From Kiritimatiellia bacterium (GTDB lineage Bacteria > Verrucomicrobiota > Kiritimatiellia > RFP12 > UBA3636), in assembly GCA_017648065.1 (NCBI GenBank), contig JAGCJJ010000076.1, forward strand, positions 1-36,855: a stretch of DNA of 36,855 nucleotides, written 5' to 3'. Position numbers and translations under genes: made by a program. Of the stretch, positions 7,299 through 15,364 are shown one piece after another. The notes beneath the pieces were generated by a model. That model made no database searches. It was not told the origin of the DNA and was given only the letters and a program-made list of their open reading frames with translations. Within the stretch, counting starts at the first letter, position 1; each line of letters opens with the position of its first letter.

Positions 7299-8225
7299 AT
7301 GATACCTTATTTAGAAAATTTCGCAAGTTTTTTTATGTATAAAAGTGGTTTAAAAGTCAAAAAAAATGTAAAAATAGCCATTTTAGGTATGGTTTTGTTT
7401 TTTGTTGGTTGTTCTTTTCAGCAATCTGCACCTAGAGATATTATTACTACAACTTCTGAATCTTCATCAATTGAGCAAGCGGCTAGTGTCGAATTTATAA
7501 ATCTCAGTGCTACAAATGGAGAAGAAAAGCTAAATATTTCAAATCTTCTTGCTGTTGCATTCCCAAAGGCGGAAAAGCTATCTTTACGAGGACATACACT
7601 TGAGACTTTGGATTTTGCTCTAATTAAGCACGTAGGAGCAACAATTATATATTTGGATTTGGCAAAGTGTGGCTTGGCTGCAATTCCTAGTGAGGTGTCC
7701 GAAGCAAAGTCTCTTACAACGTTATACTTATCAGATAATAGAATTGTCGAATTAGATGCAAATATTTATCAGTTAGATAAGCTTACTTATATCAATCTAG
7801 ATAGGAATTCTATTACAAACATTCAAGAGGGCATATCTCAATTAAAATCATTGAAATGGTTAAGACTTAATGATAATAAGCTTTCTGCACTACCAAATGA
7901 TGTAGCAGAATTAAAAAATATTAAGCGACTTTATTTGAGCAAAAATAATTTTACAGAGGTGCCAGAGGTAATCAAGAGTATGACTAGTCTTGAAGAGTTA
8001 AATCTTGGAGCAAATAGAATTACAGAATTTCCAGAATGGCTATGTGATATGCCTAATCTAAAGCGTATTGATTTATACGGAAATCCAATTAAGGATGTTC
8101 CTGATAAGGTTGTTGATATGCAATCACTTACAACATTAGTGATGGATAATTGCCAATTAGAAAATGATAGAAAGCAAAAGCTTAATGAAAAGCTTGCTGA
8201 TAAGCGTATTAAATTTATTTTCTAA
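7299..8225 (+). CDS. Leucine-rich-repeat lipoprotein
   Basis: A 308-residue secreted protein. An unusually long N-region is followed by a hydrophobic stretch ending in FFVGCS (lipid-carrying Cys 38), so it is probably anchored in a membrane of the envelope. From about residue 70 it is built of 23-residue leucine-rich repeats with the pattern LxLxxNxIxxLPxxhxxhxxLxx; about eight are visible, running nearly to the C-terminus. Such curved solenoids bind proteins; the partner is unknown. AAAGG at 7284-7288 supports the ATG at 7299. It has its own consensus promoter and a terminator at 8254-8290, so it is a single-gene transcript. The repeat family is certain; the role is not. Confidence 0.85.
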   Translation: MIPYLENFASFFMYKSGLKVKKNVKIAILGMVLFFVGCSFQQSAPRDIITTTSESSSIEQAASVEFINLSATNGEEKLNISNLLAVAFPKAEKLSLRGHTLETLDFALIKHVGATIIYLDLAKCGLAAIPSEVSEAKSLTTLYLSDNRIVELDANIYQLDKLTYINLDRNSITNIQEGISQLKSLKWLRLNDNKLSALPNDVAELKNIKRLYLSKNNFTEVPEVIKSMTSLEELNLGANRITEFPEWLCDMPNLKRIDLYGNPIKDVPDKVVDMQSLTTLVMDNCQLENDRKQKLNEKLADKRIKFIF

Positions 8226-8253
8226 ATTAGAAATATCAAAATAAATAAAAAAC

Positions 8254-8294
8254 AACCGCCAAGAGTATAAATAACTTTTGGCGGTGTTTTTTTA
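8254..8294 (+). terminator. Intrinsic terminator, probably bidirectional
   Basis: A stem of about 12 bp (8255-8266 with 8274-8285, core ccgccaa/ttggcgg, one G-T pair) with a short loop is followed by a run of Ts on the plus strand. The minus strand also reads into a T-rich run after the stem. It separates the converging LRR and gatB genes. Confidence 0.85.
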
Positions 8295-8324
8295 TTAAAT
8301 TCGGCTATCGTTTACTAGGATTGG

Positions 8325-9749
8325 TTAAACTCCAAGCTGCTTCTTGATTACTTCTGCAGCCATCTGTGGGTTAGCCTTACCACGTGATAGCTTCATAATC
8401 TGGCCAACGAGGAACTGTAGAGCTGGTCCCTTACCGCCAAGGAAGTCCTCAACAACCTTTGGATTTGCTTCAATTACTTGCTTTGCAAAGCCTTCAATTG
8501 CACCTGAGTCACTTACCTGACCTAAGCCGCGCTCCTTAACCATAGCCTCAGGATCACCACCCTTTTCAAATAGTTCAGGGAATAGCTCCTTAGCTGTTGG
8601 CATATTGATTGTCTTCTTATCAAGAAGCTTCAATAGAGAAGCAAAACTTTCTGGTGTTAAAGGTATATCTGCCAACTCTTTACCGCTTTCGCCAAGCAAG
8701 CGAAGCAGCTCTGTCATAATCCAGTTAGAAACCATCTTTGGCTGAGCACCACAAGCAATTGTCTTCTCAAAGAAATCTGCAACAGGTAGCTGAGCAGAAA
8801 GAACATTTGCATCATACTCAGGGATTGCATACTGCTCTACAAAGCGATCCTTCTTTTGAGAAGGAAGCTCAGGAAGCAGCTTTCTCCAGCTGTCAATTGT
8901 CTCATCATCAAGCACAACTGGTAGCAAATCTGGCTCTGGGAAGTAGCGATAGTCATGCGCATTTTCCTTTGTACGCATTGTAATTGTCTCGCCCAAATCT
9001 GCATCCCAGCGGCGTGTTTCTTGCTGGATAACACCACCTGCAGAAACTACAGCTGTTTGACGAGCAATTTCGTGCTCCAATGCAGCATAAATACCCTTGA
9101 AGGTATTCATATTCTTGATTTCAATCTTTGTGCCAAGCTGTTCTTGACCCTCAGGACGAATTGAAATATTTACGTCTGAGCGCATATTTCCGTCCTCAAG
9201 ATTACAATCACTGACACCTGCATAAACAAGAATCTGCTTTAGTGTTGTCAAATATTCCATTGCCTCATCAGGAGATGACATATCTGGCTCTGAAACGATT
9301 TCCATCAAAGGAGTTCCGCAGCGATTATAGTCTATACCGCTATGGCGTGCATAGTGGTTAATCTTTGCAGCATCTTCTTCTAGATGGATGTGATTGATGC
9401 GAATATGCTTTGGAGCGCCATTTGCTGTAATATCTACTCCGCCACCAATACAAAGAGGATGTGTATTTTGTGAAATCTGGTAATTCTTTACCATATCTGG
9501 GTAGAAATAATTCTTACGATCAAATTTGCTATATTTGCTGATTTCACAGCCAAGCATCAAACCAGACATAACTGTTAGCTTCACTGCCTCTTTATTCATT
9601 AGAGGAAGTGCGCCTGGTAAGCCCATACAAACAGGGCAAATATTTGTGTTTGGAGGACAATCTGTAGAAAGATTACAGCCGCAGAACATCTTAGTTGCTG
9701 TCTTAAGCTGTACGTGTGTTTCCAGACCAATTGATACAATATATTTCAT
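8325..9749 (-). CDS. gatB: Asp/Glu-tRNA amidotransferase subunit B
   Basis: GatB binds mischarged Glu-tRNA(Gln) or Asp-tRNA(Asn) and phosphorylates the side chain, using ammonia delivered from GatA to make Gln- or Asn-tRNA. The 474-residue length is normal. Recognisable segments are IGLETHVQL at the N-terminus, CPVCMGLPGALP (with CxCN..CPVC cysteines for zinc near residues 23-42), LMEIVSEPDM, RPEGQEQLGTKIEIKNMN and DYRYFPEPDLLP. The C-terminal YqeY-like tail domain ends with SRGKANPQMAAEVIKKQL. Its ATG overlaps the gatA stop by one base (TAATG), so translation is coupled. Whether the substrate is Gln, Asn or both depends on which synthetases exist elsewhere. Confidence 0.97.
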   Translation of the reverse strand: MKYIVSIGLETHVQLKTATKMFCGCNLSTDCPPNTNICPVCMGLPGALPLMNKEAVKLTVMSGLMLGCEISKYSKFDRKNYFYPDMVKNYQISQNTHPLCIGGGVDITANGAPKHIRINHIHLEEDAAKINHYARHSGIDYNRCGTPLMEIVSEPDMSSPDEAMEYLTTLKQILVYAGVSDCNLEDGNMRSDVNISIRPEGQEQLGTKIEIKNMNTFKGIYAALEHEIARQTAVVSAGGVIQQETRRWDADLGETITMRTKENAHDYRYFPEPDLLPVVLDDETIDSWRKLLPELPSQKKDRFVEQYAIPEYDANVLSAQLPVADFFEKTIACGAQPKMVSNWIMTELLRLLGESGKELADIPLTPESFASLLKLLDKKTINMPTAKELFPELFEKGGDPEAMVKERGLGQVSDSGAIEGFAKQVIEANPKVVEDFLGGKGPALQFLVGQIMKLSRGKANPQMAAEVIKKQLGV

Positions 9750-11194
9750 TATGCAAACTCCTTCTCGCAGGCTGCTGCTGCTCTCAATAGCTCAACCTCA
9801 CCAAATGCTGGGCCTAATAGCTGTAGACCAACTGGTAGATTTTCTGATGTCTTACCACATGGTACAGATATACCACAAATACCTGCAAGGTTTGCAGGTA
9901 CAGTAAAGATATCACCAAGATATGCCTTCAATGGATCATTTACTGTTGAATTTAGCTTATATGCTGCAGTTGGTGCTACAGGTGTCATAATTACATCGCA
10001 GCTCTCAAATGCCTTTTGGAAATCATTACGGATTAGAGTACGAGCCTTTAGTGCTCGGTTATAATATGCATCATAGTAGCCACTGCTTAGTACGTATGTA
10101 CCAAGAATTATGCGGCGCTTAACCTCTTTACCAAAGCCATCTGTACGAGAACGATCGTAAAGAGACTGAAGTGTTGCCTCTGGACCAACCTTGCGGAAAC
10201 CATAACGGATACCATCAAAGCGTGCCAAGTTTGCAGAAGCCTCAGCTGTTGCGCAAATGTAATAAACAGCGATAGCATATTCTGTGTGAGGAAGGCTGAT
10301 TTCACGAACCTCGGCACCAGCATTTGCACACATATCAATTGCCTTGCGAACGCTTGCCATTACCTCTGGATCACAGCCATCAATAAAGTACTCTTTTGGA
10401 ACACCTATGCGTAAGCCCTTTAGGCTTGCACCAGCTAATGCAGCACGATAATCTGGCACCTCGCGATTTAGCACTGTCTGGTCATGTGGGTCAGCACCAG
10501 CAATTGCGCCTAGCAGGATTGCTGCATCCTCAACATTCTTAACAATTGGACCTACCTGATCAAGTGATGAAGCAAATGCTGTAACACCATAGCGGGAAAC
10601 ACGCCCGTAAGAAGGCTTAAGACCTACGCAGCCACAATATGAAGCAGGTGAACGAATAGAACCACCTGTATCTGTACCTAGAGATGCGATAGCTGTGCCA
10701 CCTGCAACTGCAGCAGCAGAACCACCACTTGAGCCACCAGGCACGCGGTCAAGAGCCACAGGATTACGTGTAATCTGGAATGCACTGTGCTCTGTAGATG
10801 AACCCATTGCAAATTCGTCCATATTTACGCGACCTGCAGGGATTGCACCTGCCTCGCGTAGCTTACGAGTAACTGTAGCATCAAAAGGAGCAATATAGCC
10901 CTCAAGAATCTTTGAAGCACATGTGCAAGGCTGTCCTTTAACATTGAAGATATCCTTCATTGCAACTGGAATACCAAGCATATCGCCAGACTCACCAGCA
11001 GCACGGCGATCATCTGCTTCCTTTGCTCCAGCAAGTGCGCCTTCTTCATCTACTGTCAAATAAGCCTTTACCTCTGTATCCTTTTCCTTAATTGCCTTAA
11101 GCACAGCTTGAGTCAATTCAACAGAAGAGAAATCCTTTGCACGCATACCATCAGCGGCAGCAGCAATTGTCATCTTTGAAATATCTAAATCCAT
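9749..11194 (-). CDS. gatA: Asp/Glu-tRNA amidotransferase subunit A
   Basis: GatA is the glutaminase of the GatCAB complex and belongs to the amidase-signature family. The catalytic triad is visible: Lys 80 (VAMKDIF), cis-Ser 155 (GGSSGGSA) and nucleophile Ser 179 (DTGGSIRSP). The 481-residue length is normal. It lies between gatC (5 bp upstream) and gatB (1-base overlap), the usual gatCAB order and a stoichiometric operon. GTGGAG lies a few bases before the ATG at 11194. Confidence 0.97.
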   Translation of the reverse strand: MDLDISKMTIAAAADGMRAKDFSSVELTQAVLKAIKEKDTEVKAYLTVDEEGALAGAKEADDRRAAGESGDMLGIPVAMKDIFNVKGQPCTCASKILEGYIAPFDATVTRKLREAGAIPAGRVNMDEFAMGSSTEHSAFQITRNPVALDRVPGGSSGGSAAAVAGGTAIASLGTDTGGSIRSPASYCGCVGLKPSYGRVSRYGVTAFASSLDQVGPIVKNVEDAAILLGAIAGADPHDQTVLNREVPDYRAALAGASLKGLRIGVPKEYFIDGCDPEVMASVRKAIDMCANAGAEVREISLPHTEYAIAVYYICATAEASANLARFDGIRYGFRKVGPEATLQSLYDRSRTDGFGKEVKRRIILGTYVLSSGYYDAYYNRALKARTLIRNDFQKAFESCDVIMTPVAPTAAYKLNSTVNDPLKAYLGDIFTVPANLAGICGISVPCGKTSENLPVGLQLLGPAFGEVELLRAAAACEKEFA

Positions 11195-11199
11195 TTTGC

Positions 11200-11493
11200 T
11201 TACTCCACGATTTTTGGTACTTTGATTTCGTCATTAGCACTGTCAGGTGCATTGCGTAGCACATCCTCACGAGGAAGGCTAGGTGTAACTACATCCTCTC
11301 TAAAGGAATTAACAACTGGCTGACCATACATAGTAGGCTCAATACCATCTAAATTAAGCTCGTCAAGCTTATTAACATAAGCAAGAATATTATCAAGCTG
11401 AGCTTGAAATTCTGTCATTTCTTCTGCACAAATATCAAAATGAGCTAGCTCACAAACTCTAGCTACATCTATGTGCTGCGTTTTCTCTTCCAT
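11200..11493 (-). CDS. gatC: Asp/Glu-tRNA amidotransferase subunit C
   Basis: Small helical subunit that wraps around and stabilises GatA and GatB. It shows the usual pattern: ARVCELAHFDI, then LDNILAYVNKLDELNLDGIEP and a loop ending LREDVLRNAPDSAN. I start it at the ATG at 11493 because GGAG lies six bases upstream; an in-frame ATG at 11505 would add four residues (MEIV) but has no ribosome site and itself contains that GGAG. About 97 residues is the normal size. It is the first gene of gatCAB. Confidence 0.93.
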   Translation of the reverse strand: MEEKTQHIDVARVCELAHFDICAEEMTEFQAQLDNILAYVNKLDELNLDGIEPTMYGQPVVNSFREDVVTPSLPREDVLRNAPDSANDEIKVPKIVE

Positions 11494-11528
11494 AACAATC
11501 TCCATTGTTTACAAAATCAATTCGTTAT

Positions 11529-11557
11529 ATTATTACATAATATACATCTTTTATCAA
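11529..11557 (-). promoter_or_regulatory. Possible promoter of gatCAB
   Basis: On the minus strand TTGATA (11552-11557) is followed after 17 bp by AATAAT. The AT-rich gap between queH and gatC is the only place for a gatCAB promoter in this run, but the -10 is weak. Confidence 0.3.
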
Positions 11558-11589
11558 CAAGCTAATTTTATTTTAAAGTAAAAAAAATA

Positions 11590-12150
11590 TCATTTTTCGC
11601 GAATTGAGTAACAACATCCACAATATTCCTGCCTATATAACCCATATTCTTTGGCTAATTTGACAGAATTAAGAAAACCATTTTGTTTTTTGAAATTATA
11701 GTGTTCAAAAACAAGAGGGGAGCCTTGTTTTGAGGCAACCTCAGCAAGCATGTCGCCTACACCAAAAAATTGTTCGCTATTTTTGTGTGGACTTACTGTA
11801 AGTGTCGTTGTAAATGAAGTAAATCCGTTTTTTATAGCATACCTAGCAGCTCTGGATAAATTATATGTGAAGCACATAGTGCAACGCTTGCCACCTTCAG
11901 GTTCGTTTTCATAGCTGGCGATGCTCGCCCGCCATGCCTCATTATCATACTTGTCTTCGATTAATTCAACACCAACTCGTTCTGCAAGCATTTTAATTGC
12001 TTCTAAGCGTTTGTCGTATTCTTCTTTTGGCATAATGTTGCTATTAGAGAAAAATAACACAGGTTCAATCCCTTCGCTTCTTAGGACCTCAATACAATGA
12101 GTAGCACAGGGTCCACAGCATGCGTGTAGCAAAATCTTTTTTGAATCCAT
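11590..12150 (-). CDS. queH: Epoxyqueuosine reductase QueH
   Basis: QueH (formerly DUF208) reduces epoxyqueuosine in tRNA anticodons to queuosine, the last step of the pathway, as the non-homologous alternative to QueG. The 186-residue protein shows the family's cysteine layout: ACCGPC (Cys 11, 12, 15) at the N-terminus, a middle KRCTMCF motif and a C-terminal CGCC (Cys 177, 179, 180) that bind the iron-sulfur cluster. AAGGA lies before the ATG at 12150. It follows the toroid-like protein gene by 10 bp. A queuosine-precursor transporter is encoded elsewhere in the window (28617-29366), consistent with salvage. Confidence 0.93.
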   Translation of the reverse strand: MDSKKILLHACCGPCATHCIEVLRSEGIEPVLFFSNSNIMPKEEYDKRLEAIKMLAERVGVELIEDKYDNEAWRASIASYENEPEGGKRCTMCFTYNLSRAARYAIKNGFTSFTTTLTVSPHKNSEQFFGVGDMLAEVASKQGSPLVFEHYNFKKQNGFLNSVKLAKEYGLYRQEYCGCCYSIREK

Positions 12151-12160
12151 TGTAATCCTT

Positions 12161-13201
12161 TTAGTTCGCTAAATTTGTTAATGTAATAATTGCTAGCGAG
12201 GTTGCTTCTAGTGCTTCATATGAGGTTATAGGTTCATTCTTTCCTGCATTTTTTTTCCAATATGGGGCACCAGTTTCGGGGCAGTAAATTTGCATTGCAA
12301 TTATTCTGTTAGCTAAATGATTTCGCCAATCGTATGGGAAAAGCGTTGTGTCTAAGGCAAGCTGTCGATTAGTAAAACTTGATGCAAAAATAGTTGTTAA
12401 AAATGTAAGCTGAGGTGAGAGTACTTCATCATCAGGAGATGGATTGTGATATCCAAGCTGAAGCTTATTAGAAAGAAATCTTAAGTATGCCTTAGCATCA
12501 TTTGTTGGAATGTGTGATTTTGCTCGCATCAAACGAGAGATTCCGATAATGCTGATTGGAAGAAGATCGTTATTATCTACTGAGGCTTGCTCGCGAATAA
12601 TTGTGTCAAAACTTGTGAGTGTGAGTTCATCGAATTGAGCCAATGCAATAATCAAAAAATATTTTCCAATAGGATCGAGCTGGTGCAGTGTTGCAGGAGA
12701 GATATTCTTAAGATGATCAATTGCAGCTGGTGGCACTGTGTCTCCCAGTTTTGAGATAGCTAATAAATTTATGGCAATAGCTGCTTCTTTTGTTTGCTTT
12801 ATTGACCATGGATTATTAGCATTTTCTTTAAACCAATTCTGTGCAGCAGAGATTGCTCGCTGTAATTTGTTGCTATAAAGTGGAGATGGCGTATATCCAT
12901 CAAATAAAGCAAGGGCAGGGAGAATAGTTTCGTCTCCATCATTAGTCTTCCACATTCCATTTTCTGATTGCAGTTCAACTAATGCATCTCGAGCCCTGTC
13001 AATTGTGGCATACGCTTCACGATTTATAGATTCAGGAAGCTCAGAAGTATCGCTTCTTATAATTGAAATTTTTGTTCCGATATAATTTGGTGTAAGAGCA
13101 AATTCAATTGGGAACGCTTGTTTTGACTCTGCCGCATTGCAGAGTGTACTGAACATAGCAAAAAGAATTAAGCTCCATGCACCAAATCGATTTAGAAGCA
13201 T
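12161..13201 (-). CDS. Secreted alpha/alpha-toroid (prenyltransferase-like) protein
   Basis: I recognise no specific enzyme. The 346-residue protein has a signal peptide (about residues 1-23, ending ...STLCNAAES). From residue 65 on it looks like helical repeats of the squalene-cyclase/prenyltransferase-like toroid: ARDALVELQSENGMWKTND with ALALFDGY, then RAISAAQNWFKEN..PW and KEAAIAINLLAIS, and a late GAPYWKKN...EALEATSLAIITL. Each unit pairs a Q-x-x-x-G-x-W-like turn with an alanine-rich helix. No DxDD cyclase motif is visible, so a binding or scaffolding role is as likely as catalysis. The gene sits in the exonuclease-FHA-PEGA-araD run with 14 bp to araD and 10 bp to queH. Confidence 0.6.
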   Translation of the reverse strand: MLLNRFGAWSLILFAMFSTLCNAAESKQAFPIEFALTPNYIGTKISIIRSDTSELPESINREAYATIDRARDALVELQSENGMWKTNDGDETILPALALFDGYTPSPLYSNKLQRAISAAQNWFKENANNPWSIKQTKEAAIAINLLAISKLGDTVPPAAIDHLKNISPATLHQLDPIGKYFLIIALAQFDELTLTSFDTIIREQASVDNNDLLPISIIGISRLMRAKSHIPTNDAKAYLRFLSNKLQLGYHNPSPDDEVLSPQLTFLTTIFASSFTNRQLALDTTLFPYDWRNHLANRIIAMQIYCPETGAPYWKKNAGKNEPITSYEALEATSLAIITLTNLAN

Positions 13202-13215
13202 AGTATAATTACACC

Positions 13216-13965
13216 TTAGTTTTGACCATAGTAAGCATTTGCACCATGCTTACGGAAATAGTGCTTATCCAGCACATATTGTGGCACTGTTTCGGCTTTT
13301 GGATTTATCAGGCGAGTATTCATTGCCATTAGTGCAATCTGCTCAAGGGCAATTGCATTCTCAACAGCCTTCTTCGCTGATGGACCCCATGTGAATGGTG
13401 CATGGCCTGCAACAAGTACACCAGGAACTGCAACTGGATCTAATTCAGCCTCGCATTCAATGATTTTCCCGCTTAGCTCTTCTTGTGTAATTCCACCTGA
13501 GATTTTTTTGAAGCGCTCTATGATTACATTGCCTGTGTTTAGTTCATATGCTTCTTCAACCTCTTCCTTTGTCAGAATACGTGTGCAAGGAACTGAACCA
13601 TGAAAGTGATCTGCATGTGTTGTGCCAAAGCATGGAATTTCTACGCAGGCCTGGGCAAATGAGGTTGCATTTGCGGAATGGGTGTGAACTACGCCACCAA
13701 TGCTATCCCAAGCATTGTAAAGAGCTAAGTGTGTTGGTAAATCAGAAGAAGGACGTAGCTTGCCTTCAACAATATTGCCGTTTAAATCAACCAGAACAAT
13801 ATCTTCTGGTGTCAGCTTTGCGTAGTCAACACCACTTGGTTTGATTGCAACAATCCCATCCTCGCGATCAATGCCAGAAACATTTCCCCATGTCAGAATT
13901 ACAAGCCCATTCTTAACTAGTTCAATGTTTGCATCATAAACCTTTTGTTTTAATTCCTCTTTCAT
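13216..13965 (-). CDS. araD: L-ribulose-5-phosphate 4-epimerase
   Basis: Class II aldolase/epimerase that converts L-ribulose 5-phosphate to D-xylulose 5-phosphate. The product aligns by eye with E. coli AraD from LTWGNVSGIDRE through IKPSGVDY, PSSDLPTH, HTHS (zinc ligands His 94 and 96), TTHADHFHG, the third metal histidine in AGHAPF (His 188) and the ending DKHYFRKHGANAYYGQ. It is about 18 residues longer than the E. coli enzyme because of an insertion around residues 153-177. AGGAG sits well before the ATG at 13965. No araA or araB is in the window, so it may serve pentose or ascorbate use with partners elsewhere. Confidence 0.93.
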   Translation of the reverse strand: MKEELKQKVYDANIELVKNGLVILTWGNVSGIDREDGIVAIKPSGVDYAKLTPEDIVLVDLNGNIVEGKLRPSSDLPTHLALYNAWDSIGGVVHTHSANATSFAQACVEIPCFGTTHADHFHGSVPCTRILTKEEVEEAYELNTGNVIIERFKKISGGITQEELSGKIIECEAELDPVAVPGVLVAGHAPFTWGPSAKKAVENAIALEQIALMAMNTRLINPKAETVPQYVLDKHYFRKHGANAYYGQN

Positions 13966-14005
13966 ATAAATCTCCTAAAATTAGCTTTGTTGCTTTTTGT
14001 GAAAA

Positions 14006-15340
14006 TTATTCTTTTAGTTTAATACTTCTGCGACCAGTAATTTTTGCTTTTTCAATAGGTGTAGTCACACCAGGCTTTGTTTCGAGATAAATATATTCTG
14101 CATCAGCACGTAGAAACATTCCACGATATGTTTTTGTATTTGTTCTTATCTCCCAATCAGGAATAAATAAGCGTTTTAGTTCAATAGTGCCAAGTTGCTC
14201 AACGGTATTTCGGGTTATTGTTTTTGTTAGTGTTACATCTGCATAACCAGCACGAGAGAGAGTAATCTCGTGCTCGCCTTCAGGAATTAAGTTAACAATT
14301 GTTTCTGCTGATAGTTGATCTGACTCATTAGCAGGCTTAGTTTTTTCAAATTCTTTTCCGTCAATCTTGATTGAAACGAAAGCAGGGGTTGTTACCACAG
14401 AAATTGCTCCGGAATTTTGTTGTAGGCGAAATTCCTCAACACGTGTTTCTGCTGGTTTTATGTCAACATTTCTGGCTATAATTTCATAACCTTGAAGTTC
14501 TGCTCTAATTCTGTATGAACCTGCATCAAATGGATTCAACTCAAGAGGAGAGTTTCCTTTATATTGGTTGTTGATATAAATGCGTGCATCTTCTGGAATA
14601 GAAATAATTTTTAGAGCAGAAGGCATCGCTTCAAGAGGTGCATAAATTGAGTGCTCTTGTCCAGCAACGAGAGATACAGTATCTGTAAAATCTTTATAGC
14701 CTTCGTGTACTACTTTAATTTGTGCATTACCTTCAGGAATATTGTCTAAAGTGCAAGGAGTTGTGCCTACATTAGAGCCATTGATAAATACATTTGCTCC
14801 AGATGGAGAAGAAGTAACAATAGTAGTAGCAAAAATGCTAATTAGTTGAGTTTCTAATTTTTGAGGTTTAGTAGAATTTACTTCAAGCACATGTTTTTGC
14901 GGTTTATAGCCGTTAAGTGTAAGCTCAATATTGTATTTGCCGTATGTTAGGTCAGTAACAAGAAGGGGAGTTATTCCGATATCAATTCCATCTCTTGTTA
15001 CAGTAGCTCCTTCTGGTTCAGAAGTGATAAGAGCTAAGCATGTATTTGGTTGCATTGCATAGCTAATAGTTTCTGTTGAGCCAGGTTTAATGATTGCTGT
15101 CTTATAAACAGGCTTGTAACCATCATGCTGAAGTTCTATGACATACTTTTGTATGTTAGAATTTGCCATAAAAGTTAATGGCGTATTGCCTTTGTATTTT
15201 CCGTCAATATATACTTTTACACCATTTGGGTTTGTATGAATCTCAAGTGCCCCATTGGCAACAGGCTCTGCAGCATGGCAAATTGCTGTTAGCCCTAGAA
15301 TAAGAAGTGTGAAATTAAAAAATTTTAATAATGATTTCAT
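14006..15340 (-). CDS. PEGA-repeat secreted protein
   Basis: A 444-residue protein with an N-terminal signal (residues 1-23, ...AICHAAEP). It is made of tandem PEGA domains, a small beta fold of bacterial surface proteins: about 30-97, 102-167, 172-236, 241-305 and a diverged one at 311-395. Each has the pattern h-x-h-x-(S/T)-x-P-x-G-A-x-h-x-h-(D/N)-G-x-x-x-G-x-T-P followed by an h-x-G-Y turn. The last 50 residues form a separate beta-rich tail (WEIRTNTKTYRGMF...). It lies 24 bp downstream of the FHA gene, so the two are probably co-expressed. PEGA proteins often belong to envelope or kinase-linked systems; the specific role here is unknown. Confidence 0.85.
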   Translation of the reverse strand: MKSLLKFFNFTLLILGLTAICHAAEPVANGALEIHTNPNGVKVYIDGKYKGNTPLTFMANSNIQKYVIELQHDGYKPVYKTAIIKPGSTETISYAMQPNTCLALITSEPEGATVTRDGIDIGITPLLVTDLTYGKYNIELTLNGYKPQKHVLEVNSTKPQKLETQLISIFATTIVTSSPSGANVFINGSNVGTTPCTLDNIPEGNAQIKVVHEGYKDFTDTVSLVAGQEHSIYAPLEAMPSALKIISIPEDARIYINNQYKGNSPLELNPFDAGSYRIRAELQGYEIIARNVDIKPAETRVEEFRLQQNSGAISVVTTPAFVSIKIDGKEFEKTKPANESDQLSAETIVNLIPEGEHEITLSRAGYADVTLTKTITRNTVEQLGTIELKRLFIPDWEIRTNTKTYRGMFLRADAEYIYLETKPGVTTPIEKAKITGRRSIKLKE

Positions 15341-15364
15341 AAATTTATGCTCCTATCCTAATGC

